This document shows positions 4,956 through 11,107 of a stretch of 12,460 bases of DNA, in pieces; the first letter of the stretch is position 1, and every line of letters starts with the position of its first letter. The stretch covers positions 1-12,460 of the forward strand of contig JAICKM010000119.1 in NCBI GenBank assembly GCA_025927935.1. Direction: 5' to 3'. Below the pieces are notes generated by a model. The model ran no database searches. It saw only the letters and a program-made list of their open reading frames with translations, and was not told where the DNA came from. The DNA is from Chloroflexia bacterium. GTDB taxonomy: Bacteria; Chloroflexota; Chloroflexia; QHBQ01; JADMIH01. The translations under genes and the position numbers were made by a program.

Positions 4956-5003
4956 GGGCAAAAGATCGGGGCCGGTTTTGCAACCGGCCCCGATCTTTTG
5001 CCC
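4956..5003. terminator. Large bidirectional terminator
   Basis: A perfect 22-bp inverted repeat (4956-4977 and 4982-5003) has loop TTGC. The core GATCGGGGCCGG stem is flanked by AAAA on the left and TTTT on the right, so either strand gives a GC-rich hairpin followed by a short U run. It lies 25 nt past the stop of the oligopeptidase gene (minus strand) and would also stop plus-strand transcripts running out of the repeat region. Confidence 0.8.
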
Positions 5004-5028
5004 GTGGCTCACCGGCCGCCGGACGGCT

Positions 5029-6864
5029 CTAGGTTTTGCTTTCCTCCGGGGCCAGGGCGCCCGTTTCGGTCAGCAGTTGCTCCATCTCCGTGAGATGCCC
5101 GCCGAATACGTCGAGGGCTTGCTTGACCGGCTCCGCCGAGGTCATGTCCACCCCCGCGTCACGTAGCAGGTCGATGGAGTAGGCGCTGCTGCCCCGCGAC
5201 AGGAAGCGCAGATAGCGGTCCACCGCGGGCTGGCCTTCATCCACGATTTGCTGGGCGAGCGCGGTGGCCGCGGCGATACCCGTCGCATACTTGTAGACGT
5301 AGAAGCTGCTGTAGAAGTGGGGGATGCGCGCCCACTCGATAGCGATCACTTCGTCCGAGACCGTGCCGGCGCCGTGATAGCGCTTGTTCAGGTCGTAGTA
5401 GATCTCCGACAGGTGCTCGGCGGTCAGGGCCTCCCCGGCCTCGGCGGCTTCGTGGGTCAGCTTCTCGAACTCGGCAAACATCGTCTGCCGGTAGAGCGTG
5501 CCGCGAATAGTGTCGAGCTGGTTGTTCAGGATCGCCAGGCGCCGGCGCGGATCGGGCGTATTCTGCAACAGGTAGTGGGTGAGCAGCGCCTCGTTCAGCG
5601 TGGAAGCGACTTCGGCCACGAAGATCGTGTAGTTGCCGTAGGTATAGGGCTGCGTGCGCCGGGTGAAATACGAGTGCATCGTGTGGCCCAGTTCGTGAGC
5701 CAGCGTGAACATATCGTTGAGCGTGTCCTGGTAGTTCAGCAGAATGAAGGGCGAGGTATCGTAGGCGCCCCAGCTATAGGCGCCGGAACGCTTGTTGGGC
5801 GTCTCGTACACGTCGACCCAGCGGCTGTTTAGCCCGGTCTCCGCGGCCTGGCCGTATTCGGCGCCCAGCGGCTGGAGAGCCGCCAGCACCTGCTTGCGTG
5901 CGTCCTCGTAGGCTACCTCGTCGGATAGATCGGCCGCCAGCGGCACATGCAGGTCGTACATGTGCAACTCATCTAGACCAAGCACGCGCCGGCGCAGGGT
6001 CAGGTAGCGCTCCATCAGGTCCGTCCGGTCGTGCACGGCCTCGATGAGGTTGGTATAGACGCTGGGCGGGATATTGTCGGGGTGCAGCGCGGCTTCCAGG
6101 GCCGCGGGGTATTTGCGCGTGCGGGCGTAGAACAGGTTCTTCTTGACGTTGGCCGAGTAGAGCGCGGCGATGCTGTTGCGATGGGCGGTATACGCGCCGT
6201 GCAGCTTCATAAAAGCGTCGGCGCGCAACGCGCGGTTATTCGAGCGTATGAAGCGCTGATAGCGCCCCAGCGTGAGCTGGGTTTCCGAGCCTTCCTCGTC
6301 GGTGACGGTGCCGAACGTCAGGTCGGCATTGTTCAGCATACTGAAGACCGTGCTGGGCGCGGCGGCCAGTTCGCCGACCTGGGCCAGCAGTTGCTCTTCG
6401 GCTTGCGGCAGCACATGGGGCTTGCCGCGCAGCAGATCTTCAAAGTCGTGGGCGTAGACGCGCAGCCCCGGCTCCTCGTCCATGAGACGGTCCAGGGTGC
6501 CGTCGGGTTGGGCCAGCAACTCGGGCCGCACGAACGAGGTGGCGGCGTGGGCGCGCACGCCCAATTGCTGCACGCGGTCGGCCAGCGACTGGTAGGTGGC
6601 GTTGGCCGTATCTTCGTCCCGGCGCAGCAAGGCATAGATCGCCAGGCGGTCGAGCCGGCGGCTCAGCGTGTCCTGCAAGGTCATGGCGGCCAGCAACGTT
6701 TTCCCGTCGGCGGCCAGGCGGCCCTGATACGCGGTGAACTCATCGAGCAGCGCGGGCAGCGCCGCGTAGTCTTCTTCCCAGGCGGCATCCGTCGGGTAGA
6801 TCGTGCTTAAGTCCCACGTATATTGCTCCGGGATTTCGGCGCGGGTGGGCAGTGTCTTATTCAT
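5029..6864 (-). CDS. pepF: Oligoendopeptidase F (M3B zinc metallopeptidase)
   Basis: This cytoplasmic zinc peptidase degrades oligopeptides during protein turnover. The 611-residue product is full length for the family (about 600). Residues about 110-190 match the M3 N-terminal lobe. The catalytic part carries GAYSWGAYDTSPFILLNY at 361-378, the zinc-binding HELGH at 390-394 (inside TLAHELGHTMHSYF) and the third ligand Glu418 in FVAEVASTLNE. Near the C-terminus, HFYSSFYVYKYATG is also typical of PepF. No signal peptide is present. The start at ATG 6864 gives the usual N-terminus (LPTRAEIPEQYTWDLSTIY); AGGA lies about 10 nt upstream. The gene is alone, with its own promoter upstream and the bidirectional terminator downstream. 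All catalytic residues are intact. Confidence 0.95.
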   Translation of the reverse strand: MNKTLPTRAEIPEQYTWDLSTIYPTDAAWEEDYAALPALLDEFTAYQGRLAADGKTLLAAMTLQDTLSRRLDRLAIYALLRRDEDTANATYQSLADRVQQLGVRAHAATSFVRPELLAQPDGTLDRLMDEEPGLRVYAHDFEDLLRGKPHVLPQAEEQLLAQVGELAAAPSTVFSMLNNADLTFGTVTDEEGSETQLTLGRYQRFIRSNNRALRADAFMKLHGAYTAHRNSIAALYSANVKKNLFYARTRKYPAALEAALHPDNIPPSVYTNLIEAVHDRTDLMERYLTLRRRVLGLDELHMYDLHVPLAADLSDEVAYEDARKQVLAALQPLGAEYGQAAETGLNSRWVDVYETPNKRSGAYSWGAYDTSPFILLNYQDTLNDMFTLAHELGHTMHSYFTRRTQPYTYGNYTIFVAEVASTLNEALLTHYLLQNTPDPRRRLAILNNQLDTIRGTLYRQTMFAEFEKLTHEAAEAGEALTAEHLSEIYYDLNKRYHGAGTVSDEVIAIEWARIPHFYSSFYVYKYATGIAAATALAQQIVDEGQPAVDRYLRFLSRGSSAYSIDLLRDAGVDMTSAEPVKQALDVFGGHLTEMEQLLTETGALAPEESKT

Positions 6865-6940
6865 GTACAGGCGATCCTCTCTCTCCCTAGCGAGCCGGGT
6901 CCGGCGTGGACGGGCGGCATGCTAACACTCATGAGCTTCT

Positions 6941-6968
6941 ATTATACTATACTCTGTCCGCTGCTCAA
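6941..6968 (-). promoter_or_regulatory. Promoter of pepF
   Basis: On the minus strand, -35 TTGAGC (6963-6968) and a perfect -10 TATAAT (6941-6946) are 16 nt apart. The predicted start is near 6934, with a leader of about 70 nt before ATG 6864. Confidence 0.68.
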
Positions 6969-6978
6969 CGGCCCGGCG

Positions 6979-7096
6979 AGTGGTCGGTGGTCAGTGATCA
7001 GTGATTAGCCGTCCGTGACCGGCTATGGACCGGCCTCGGCAGACTTACCTACCGGTGGCTGCTTGACCGCACATACGCTACTGACCACTGACCACT
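6979..7096. repeat. Inverted repeat in the pepF/glycosyltransferase intergenic region
   Basis: AGTGGTCGGTGGTCAGT (6979-6995) is the reverse complement of 7080-7096 with one mismatch, across 84 nt. Each arm is itself made of iterated GGTCAGT/GGTCGGT words, and the left arm continues as GATCAGTGATT. It resembles a small non-coding repeat element. No open frame lies inside. It sits between two divergent promoters. Confidence 0.6.
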
Positions 7097-7105
7097 GGCA
7101 CGGGT

Positions 7106-7134
7106 TTGCCTTTCGGGTGCTACTTTGCTAGAAT
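7106..7134 (+). promoter_or_regulatory. Promoter of the glycosyltransferase unit, predicted near-leaderless
   Basis: -35 TTGCCT (7106-7111) and -10 TAGAAT (7129-7134) are 17 nt apart. The predicted start lies about 7141, only some 5 nt before ATG 7146. There is no Shine-Dalgarno sequence before that ATG, which agrees with a leaderless transcript. Confidence 0.6.
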
Positions 7135-7145
7135 ATCACGAAAAC

Positions 7146-9200
7146 ATGAACGATCAGCACAAGCCTGCCGCTGTCCTTACGATAGCCGCTACGAACCAGG
7201 TGGCCGCGTCCGGGCCGGGCGCGACGCCGGGTGCGCCGGCGCCCGAGCGTGGAGGGCGCCGCCGGGATGCCGGAGTGGCCCTGCTGCTGGCCGTGGCCGG
7301 GGCGCTGCTCTATATTCCCACCGCGCCCTTCTATTTTCGCCCGGACGACGACGGGCACGCCATCTTCGATGCCCTGCTGGTGGCGCAGGGCCGGCGGCCG
7401 TACCTCGATTTCTTCGTCCACGACTCGCCCTTCATCCACTACTGGAACGCGCTGCTCTTGCAGATCGGCGGGGTCGATATGCTGACCCTGCGCTATGGGT
7501 TGGTGCCGTTCAAGATCCTGCTCTTGCCGGCGATCTATCTGCTGGCCCGGCCCGTGGCGGGGCGCCCGGTGGCGGCCCTGGCCGCGGCACTGGTGCTGAT
7601 GTCGGACAGCGCCGTCAACTTCGGCATGCCGCATCCTGGCTGGTACGCGATGGCGCTGGCGTTGCTGGGGCTGTTGGGTATGCGGGCCTGGCTGGGCAGC
7701 GGGCACGGGGCGTGGCTGGTGGGCGCGGGGATCGCGTTCGGGGTGGCGGTCGATGTGAAACAGAACCTTGGGCTGTTTCTGCTCGGCGCGGGCGGCCTGC
7801 TCCTGCTGGAGCCGCTGGCGCGGGCGACCCCCGATCACGGCCTGATCTTCGCGCGGGGAGCCGGCGACCGACGGCTCTGGGTGCTGCGCGCGCTGGCCTG
7901 GCTGGTCGTGCTGGGCGGGCTGCTGGTGATGCTGCGCGACCACCTGAGCGCCGATTTGCTGGCCCTGCTGTGGGCGCCGCTCGTGGCGCTGGCCGGGCTG
8001 AGCCTCTGGCCGGGACCGCCCGGCGCGGGCAACGCGGCGCTGTTGGGACCGGCGCTGCGCCGGGTGCTCCTGCTGGCGGCGGGCGCGGCCATTGCCGTCG
8101 TGCCCTGGCTGCTGGCCCTGGGCCTGATTTCGGGCTTCGATCAACTGATACCAGGGCTGCTGCTGGTGCCCAGCCAATTGCCCAAAGTGCTGTACTTCCC
8201 CTATAAAATGCCGCCCGCCGAGTTCTGGCAGGTGGTCGCGCTGGTGGTGGGGGCGCCGCTGGTGGGGTGGTTGAGCTTGCGCCGCTGGCCGGGGCAACCG
8301 CGCCGGGCGCTGCTGCTGGTGGGCGGGTTCTGCGCGGGCTGGCTGCTGCTGCCGGACCGCCCGGATGTGCTGTGGCAGGGCGGCATTTTTAGCTGGTACT
8401 ACGTGCCGCCCGCGCTGATCTGGCTCGGCCTGCTGGTGCAGGGACGCGGGTGGGACGGCAGTGCGGCGCCAACGCGCCTAGGGATGGTCCCGCTCTACGA
8501 TCGCTTCTTGCTGGCTGCGGGCGCCTTCGGCCTGCTGCAACTTTATCCGCTGATGGACCGGGTTCACGGCGCCTGGAGCTATCCGTTCACGCTGCCGCTG
8601 CTGGCGCTGGTCGTGTCCCGCCTGCCGGGGTGGGCGGCGCGGGCGCTGCCATCGTGCGCCGCGCCCGCCGCGCGGCGCGTGCTGTTGGTCGCCCTGCTGG
8701 CGCTGCCGGTGTTCTGGGCCTGGTTTATCGCCGGGTGGCGCGTCACCCTGTGGTGGGATGTGCCGGCTTCGCTGGCGGCGGGCCGGCCGGTTGCCGCCGC
8801 CTGGCAGCCGATCACCGTGCCGCATACCAGCCTGATCGCGCACACGCCCGATCCCGCCGCCTACCAGGCGGTCTACGACTTGATTACCGCGAAGACCCGC
8901 CCCGGCGAGCCGATCTACGCCTTCCCCAACGAGCAGGCTTTCTACGTGATCTGCGACCGCCCGCGCGGCAGCGAGCATAGCTACTTGCTGCCAGGCGTCA
9001 CCAGCGCGGCGGAACAGCAGGCGGCGATGGCCGATCTGACCCGCAACGGCGTGCGCTACATAATTATGTTTGTGCCGAGTCCGGGCATGGAACAGGGGCT
9101 GGGCGGCTACGGCCCGCTCGACCCGCTCGCCAATTATTTGCGCGTGCATTACCACGCCATCGGGGTGTTCGGTAATTACGCGGTGATGGAGCAAAACTAA
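7146..9200 (+). CDS. GT-C-fold membrane glycosyltransferase-like protein
   Basis: The 684-residue polytopic protein likely transfers a sugar from a lipid-linked donor on the outer membrane face. After a Pro/Ala-rich N-terminal tail of about 40 residues, a first membrane segment (about 43-60) leads into a loop with FRPDDDGH (Asp67-69), the place where ArnT/PMT-type GT-C enzymes carry their catalytic acidic pair. DFFVHDSPFIHYW continues the usual pattern of that loop. About ten to twelve further hydrophobic segments follow, with conserved-looking VDVKQN near 202-207. The last 155 residues or so form a soluble domain. ATG 7146 is preferred to TTG 7125, which would sit inside the promoter and use its -10 as coding sequence. 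Its stop lies 2 nt before the next gene. Donor and acceptor are unknown. Confidence 0.8.
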   Translation: MNDQHKPAAVLTIAATNQVAASGPGATPGAPAPERGGRRRDAGVALLLAVAGALLYIPTAPFYFRPDDDGHAIFDALLVAQGRRPYLDFFVHDSPFIHYWNALLLQIGGVDMLTLRYGLVPFKILLLPAIYLLARPVAGRPVAALAAALVLMSDSAVNFGMPHPGWYAMALALLGLLGMRAWLGSGHGAWLVGAGIAFGVAVDVKQNLGLFLLGAGGLLLLEPLARATPDHGLIFARGAGDRRLWVLRALAWLVVLGGLLVMLRDHLSADLLALLWAPLVALAGLSLWPGPPGAGNAALLGPALRRVLLLAAGAAIAVVPWLLALGLISGFDQLIPGLLLVPSQLPKVLYFPYKMPPAEFWQVVALVVGAPLVGWLSLRRWPGQPRRALLLVGGFCAGWLLLPDRPDVLWQGGIFSWYYVPPALIWLGLLVQGRGWDGSAAPTRLGMVPLYDRFLLAAGAFGLLQLYPLMDRVHGAWSYPFTLPLLALVVSRLPGWAARALPSCAAPAARRVLLVALLALPVFWAWFIAGWRVTLWWDVPASLAAGRPVAAAWQPITVPHTSLIAHTPDPAAYQAVYDLITAKTRPGEPIYAFPNEQAFYVICDRPRGSEHSYLLPGVTSAAEQQAAMADLTRNGVRYIIMFVPSPGMEQGLGGYGPLDPLANYLRVHYHAIGVFGNYAVMEQN

Positions 9201-9202
9201 GG

Positions 9203-10324
9203 ATGAATGCGGATGCGCAGGCGAATATCCTGATCTATGCCGGGGGCAGCGTGTTCGGGCGGCTCCTGGCGGCGGACTTGCTGGCCCAGACCGCGGCCTG
9301 CCTGTTCCTGGTGGGCCCGGACGATGGGCAGGAGGCGCGGGCGGCGCGCGAACTGGATCCCAGCGGCACGCGCGTGCGCGCCGGACACGCCGACCTGGCG
9401 GACGAGGCGGGCCTGGCCCAACTGCTGGACGGCATGGACGCGGCGATCTGCTGTGTGCGTGGCTTTCGCGGCGTCCCGGCCACATTGATCGACGCTTGCA
9501 CGGCCCGCGGTGTCGCTTACTTCGACATCGCCGACAACCGCGCGTTCGTGCATCGGGTGCTGGGCCGCCGGGCGGCCATCGAGGCCAGCGGCATCACCGC
9601 CGGGACGGGGTTGGGCATCCTGCCCGGCCTCTCGGCACCCATGACCCGCTATCTGGTCGAGCAACTGGCGCTCTATGAAACGGCGCGCGTGGATGTGGCT
9701 GTGTTCATCGGCAGCCACCGGGCGCGCGGCGTGGGCGCGCTGGCGGCGGCGCTGCGCTGCGCCGGGCGCCCGCTGGCGCGCAACATCTACGGCTGGAGTG
9801 GGCGGCAGCGCCCGCGCTTTCCCGCGCCCATCGGTAAGCGCCCGGTCTACAACTTCGACGCGCCCGACTACGACCTGTTCCCGGCCCTGTTCGGCGTGCG
9901 CCAGGACCGCATCCGTGTGCGCATGGGCTTCGAGTTAGATATCGTCAACCGGGTGCTGGCGATTCTGGGGCTGTTACGGCGGCTCGGCTGGCGCTGGCGC
10001 TACAAAAGTCCGCTGATCACGCTGCTGCTCGGCATGTCGGCGCCGCTACGGGCGCTTGGCGAGGACGGCGGCGCGCTGTTGACTACCGTGCGTGGCATCG
10101 CCAGCCGTCCAGGGCACCATGCCGTCATCCGGGCAGGCACGATGAACATCGTCGCCTCCGACGCGCGCTTGCTGTTCGTCTTACCCTGCGCGCTGGCCGT
10201 GGCCCGCTACCTCGATGGGCAGCTTGGCTCTGGCCTGCTCGATTGGCGGACCTGGATCGATCCCGCGGAGCTGTGGGATGCCCTGCGCGCTCGCGGCCTG
10301 AGTGTAGATTGGAAGGCCGAGTAG
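9203..10324 (+). CDS. Saccharopine-dehydrogenase-like NAD(P)-binding protein
   Basis: 373 residues. The N-terminal half is a Rossmann domain of the saccharopine dehydrogenase NADP-binding type: a beta strand ILIYAGGSVFGRLLA (Gly14, Gly15, Gly19), then HADLAD, LLDGMDAAICCVRGF and DACTARGVAYFDIAD, following the family order of dinucleotide loop, acidic residue and GVxYxDI. Residues about 190-373 are less typical, with one hydrophobic stretch around 250-290 (ILGLLRRLGW and LLLGMSAPLRAL), as in membrane-associated relatives. It is probably an oxidoreductase; true saccharopine dehydrogenase activity is unlikely from context. ATG 9203 follows the glycosyltransferase stop by 2 nt, with GGAG inside that gene, so translation is probably coupled and the two may act in one glycan or lipid pathway. 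A terminator follows the stop. Confidence 0.8.
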   Translation: MNADAQANILIYAGGSVFGRLLAADLLAQTAACLFLVGPDDGQEARAARELDPSGTRVRAGHADLADEAGLAQLLDGMDAAICCVRGFRGVPATLIDACTARGVAYFDIADNRAFVHRVLGRRAAIEASGITAGTGLGILPGLSAPMTRYLVEQLALYETARVDVAVFIGSHRARGVGALAAALRCAGRPLARNIYGWSGRQRPRFPAPIGKRPVYNFDAPDYDLFPALFGVRQDRIRVRMGFELDIVNRVLAILGLLRRLGWRWRYKSPLITLLLGMSAPLRALGEDGGALLTTVRGIASRPGHHAVIRAGTMNIVASDARLLFVLPCALAVARYLDGQLGSGLLDWRTWIDPAELWDALRARGLSVDWKAE

Positions 10325-10339
10325 CGACGCCCGCGCGGT

Positions 10340-10380
10340 AAAAAGAACCGGCGGGAGGAAAGAGGCTCCCCCCCGCCGGT
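10340..10380. terminator. Terminator between convergent genes (mainly greA)
   Basis: ACCGGCGGG (10347-10355) pairs with CCCGCCGGT (10372-10380). An inner GGAG/CTCC pairing is possible with bulged C residues. On the minus strand the stem is followed by TTCTTTTT (A tract 10340-10344 on plus), so greA transcripts end here. On the plus strand the trailing TCGTTTG is a weaker U run serving the unit ending at 10324. Confidence 0.75.
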
Positions 10381-10397
10381 CGTTTGTTGCGGAGGTG

Positions 10398-10865
10398 TTA
10401 TTCGACCTTCAGGATCTTGAACTCCATCCGGCCCGCCAGGGTATCGACGGCGACCACCTCGCCGACGCGGCGGTTGATCAGCGCCGCGCCGATGGGCGAA
10501 GCCGTCGAAATCTTGTGCTGGCGCGGATTGGCCTCGGCGGGGCTGACGATACGCCAGTTCTCCTCCACGCCCTCGGCATCCTTCACATAGACCGTCCGGC
10601 CCACGCCAACCGTTTCGGTGGTGCCGTTGTTCTCGATCACCCGGCCATAGCGCAGGGTCTGCTCGATGCTGCGGATCTCGCCTTCAAGGAACGCCTGCTC
10701 GCGCTTGGCGTCCTCGTATTCGCCGCTCTCGCTGATATCGCCGTCGTCTTTGGCACCACGGATCCGCTCCGCGACCTCGCGGCGGCGCGGGGTGCGCAGA
10801 AATTCAAGTTTGGACTCCAGTTCGGCTTTGCCTTCCGGAGTCAGGTATACGACCTGCTCAGTCAT
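10398..10865 (-). CDS. greA: Transcription elongation factor GreA
   Basis: GreA binds the RNA polymerase secondary channel and stimulates cleavage of the nascent RNA in backtracked complexes. The 155-residue product has the usual length. The N-terminal coiled coil (about 1-75) carries the tip signature GDISESGEYEDAKREQ around 42-57, with the acidic Asp and Glu that position the catalytic magnesium. The C-terminal FKBP-like domain contains ASPIGAALINRRVGE, a typical GreA stretch. The start at ATG 10865 gives the standard MTEQVVYLTPEG and has AGGAAG 9 nt upstream. The gene is monocistronic: its own promoter (11037-11065) lies upstream and the terminator at 10340-10380 downstream. The leader is about 165 nt and structured (see 10925-10973). 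Nothing unusual in the protein. Confidence 0.96.
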   Translation of the reverse strand: MTEQVVYLTPEGKAELESKLEFLRTPRRREVAERIRGAKDDGDISESGEYEDAKREQAFLEGEIRSIEQTLRYGRVIENNGTTETVGVGRTVYVKDAEGVEENWRIVSPAEANPRQHKISTASPIGAALINRRVGEVVAVDTLAGRMEFKILKVE

Positions 10866-10924
10866 AGTTGCTCACTTCCTACCCCTCAAGCTTAGCTGAG
10901 GTGTTGTGCTACGTTGCCAACACG

Positions 10925-10973
10925 CCCGGCGCCTGTCCGGGGGATAAATAAATGCCCCCGCACGTAGCGGGGG
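10925..10973 (-). promoter_or_regulatory. Structured greA leader with alternative hairpins
   Basis: In minus-strand order: segment 1 CCCCCGC (10973-10967), segment 2 GCGGGGG (10961-10955), the tail CATTTATTTAT, segment 3 CCCCCGG (10943-10937) and segment 4 CCGGG (10929-10925). Segments 1:2 (7 bp, loop TACGT) followed by the U-rich tail resemble a weak terminator. Segments 2:3 (GGGGG/CCCCC) exclude both 1:2 and 3:4. The greA promoter lies upstream of all of it, so the structure is inside the greA transcript. Confidence 0.5.
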
Positions 10974-11036
10974 TGCATAAGCCGCGCGAGGACCCTTTGT
11001 ACCGGTGCTGGGCCCCTCTGGAAACAGCTTATAGAT

Positions 11037-11065
11037 GTTATAGCAAAAATCGCAGCATTTTGCAA
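11037..11065 (-). promoter_or_regulatory. Promoter of greA
   Basis: On the minus strand, -35 TTGCAA (11060-11065) and -10 TATAAC (11037-11042) are exactly 17 nt apart. The predicted start near 11030 gives a leader of about 165 nt before ATG 10865. Confidence 0.68.
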
Positions 11066-11073
11066 GTAGCCCA

Positions 11074-11095
11074 TTAGTCCCTGGTTAGTCCCTGA
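11074..11095 (-). repeat. Tandem 11-bp repeat upstream of the greA promoter
   Basis: TTAGTCCCTGG and TTAGTCCCTGA stand head to tail (period 11), ending 8 nt from the greA -35. A period of one helical turn next to a -35 is the layout of direct-repeat activator sites, but the sequence matches no operator I know. Confidence 0.4.
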
Positions 11096-11107
11096 ACAGA
11101 CTGTACG

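Noticed and set aside
4595..5032. 145-codon plus-strand frame through both 102-bp repeats
   Set aside because: It starts right after a terminator without a ribosome site, runs through the 22-bp terminator palindrome and has no protein-like features. Only the short CTG-led segments resemble the micropeptides.
7125..7145. TTG start at 7125 for the glycosyltransferase
   Set aside because: It lies inside the promoter, overlapping the -10, so it would not be transcribed.
7106..8206. 366-codon Arg/Gly-rich frame on the plus strand and long minus-strand frames opposite the glycosyltransferase
   Set aside because: Low-complexity shadows typical of high-GC coding sequence; the membrane-protein frame is clearly the real one.
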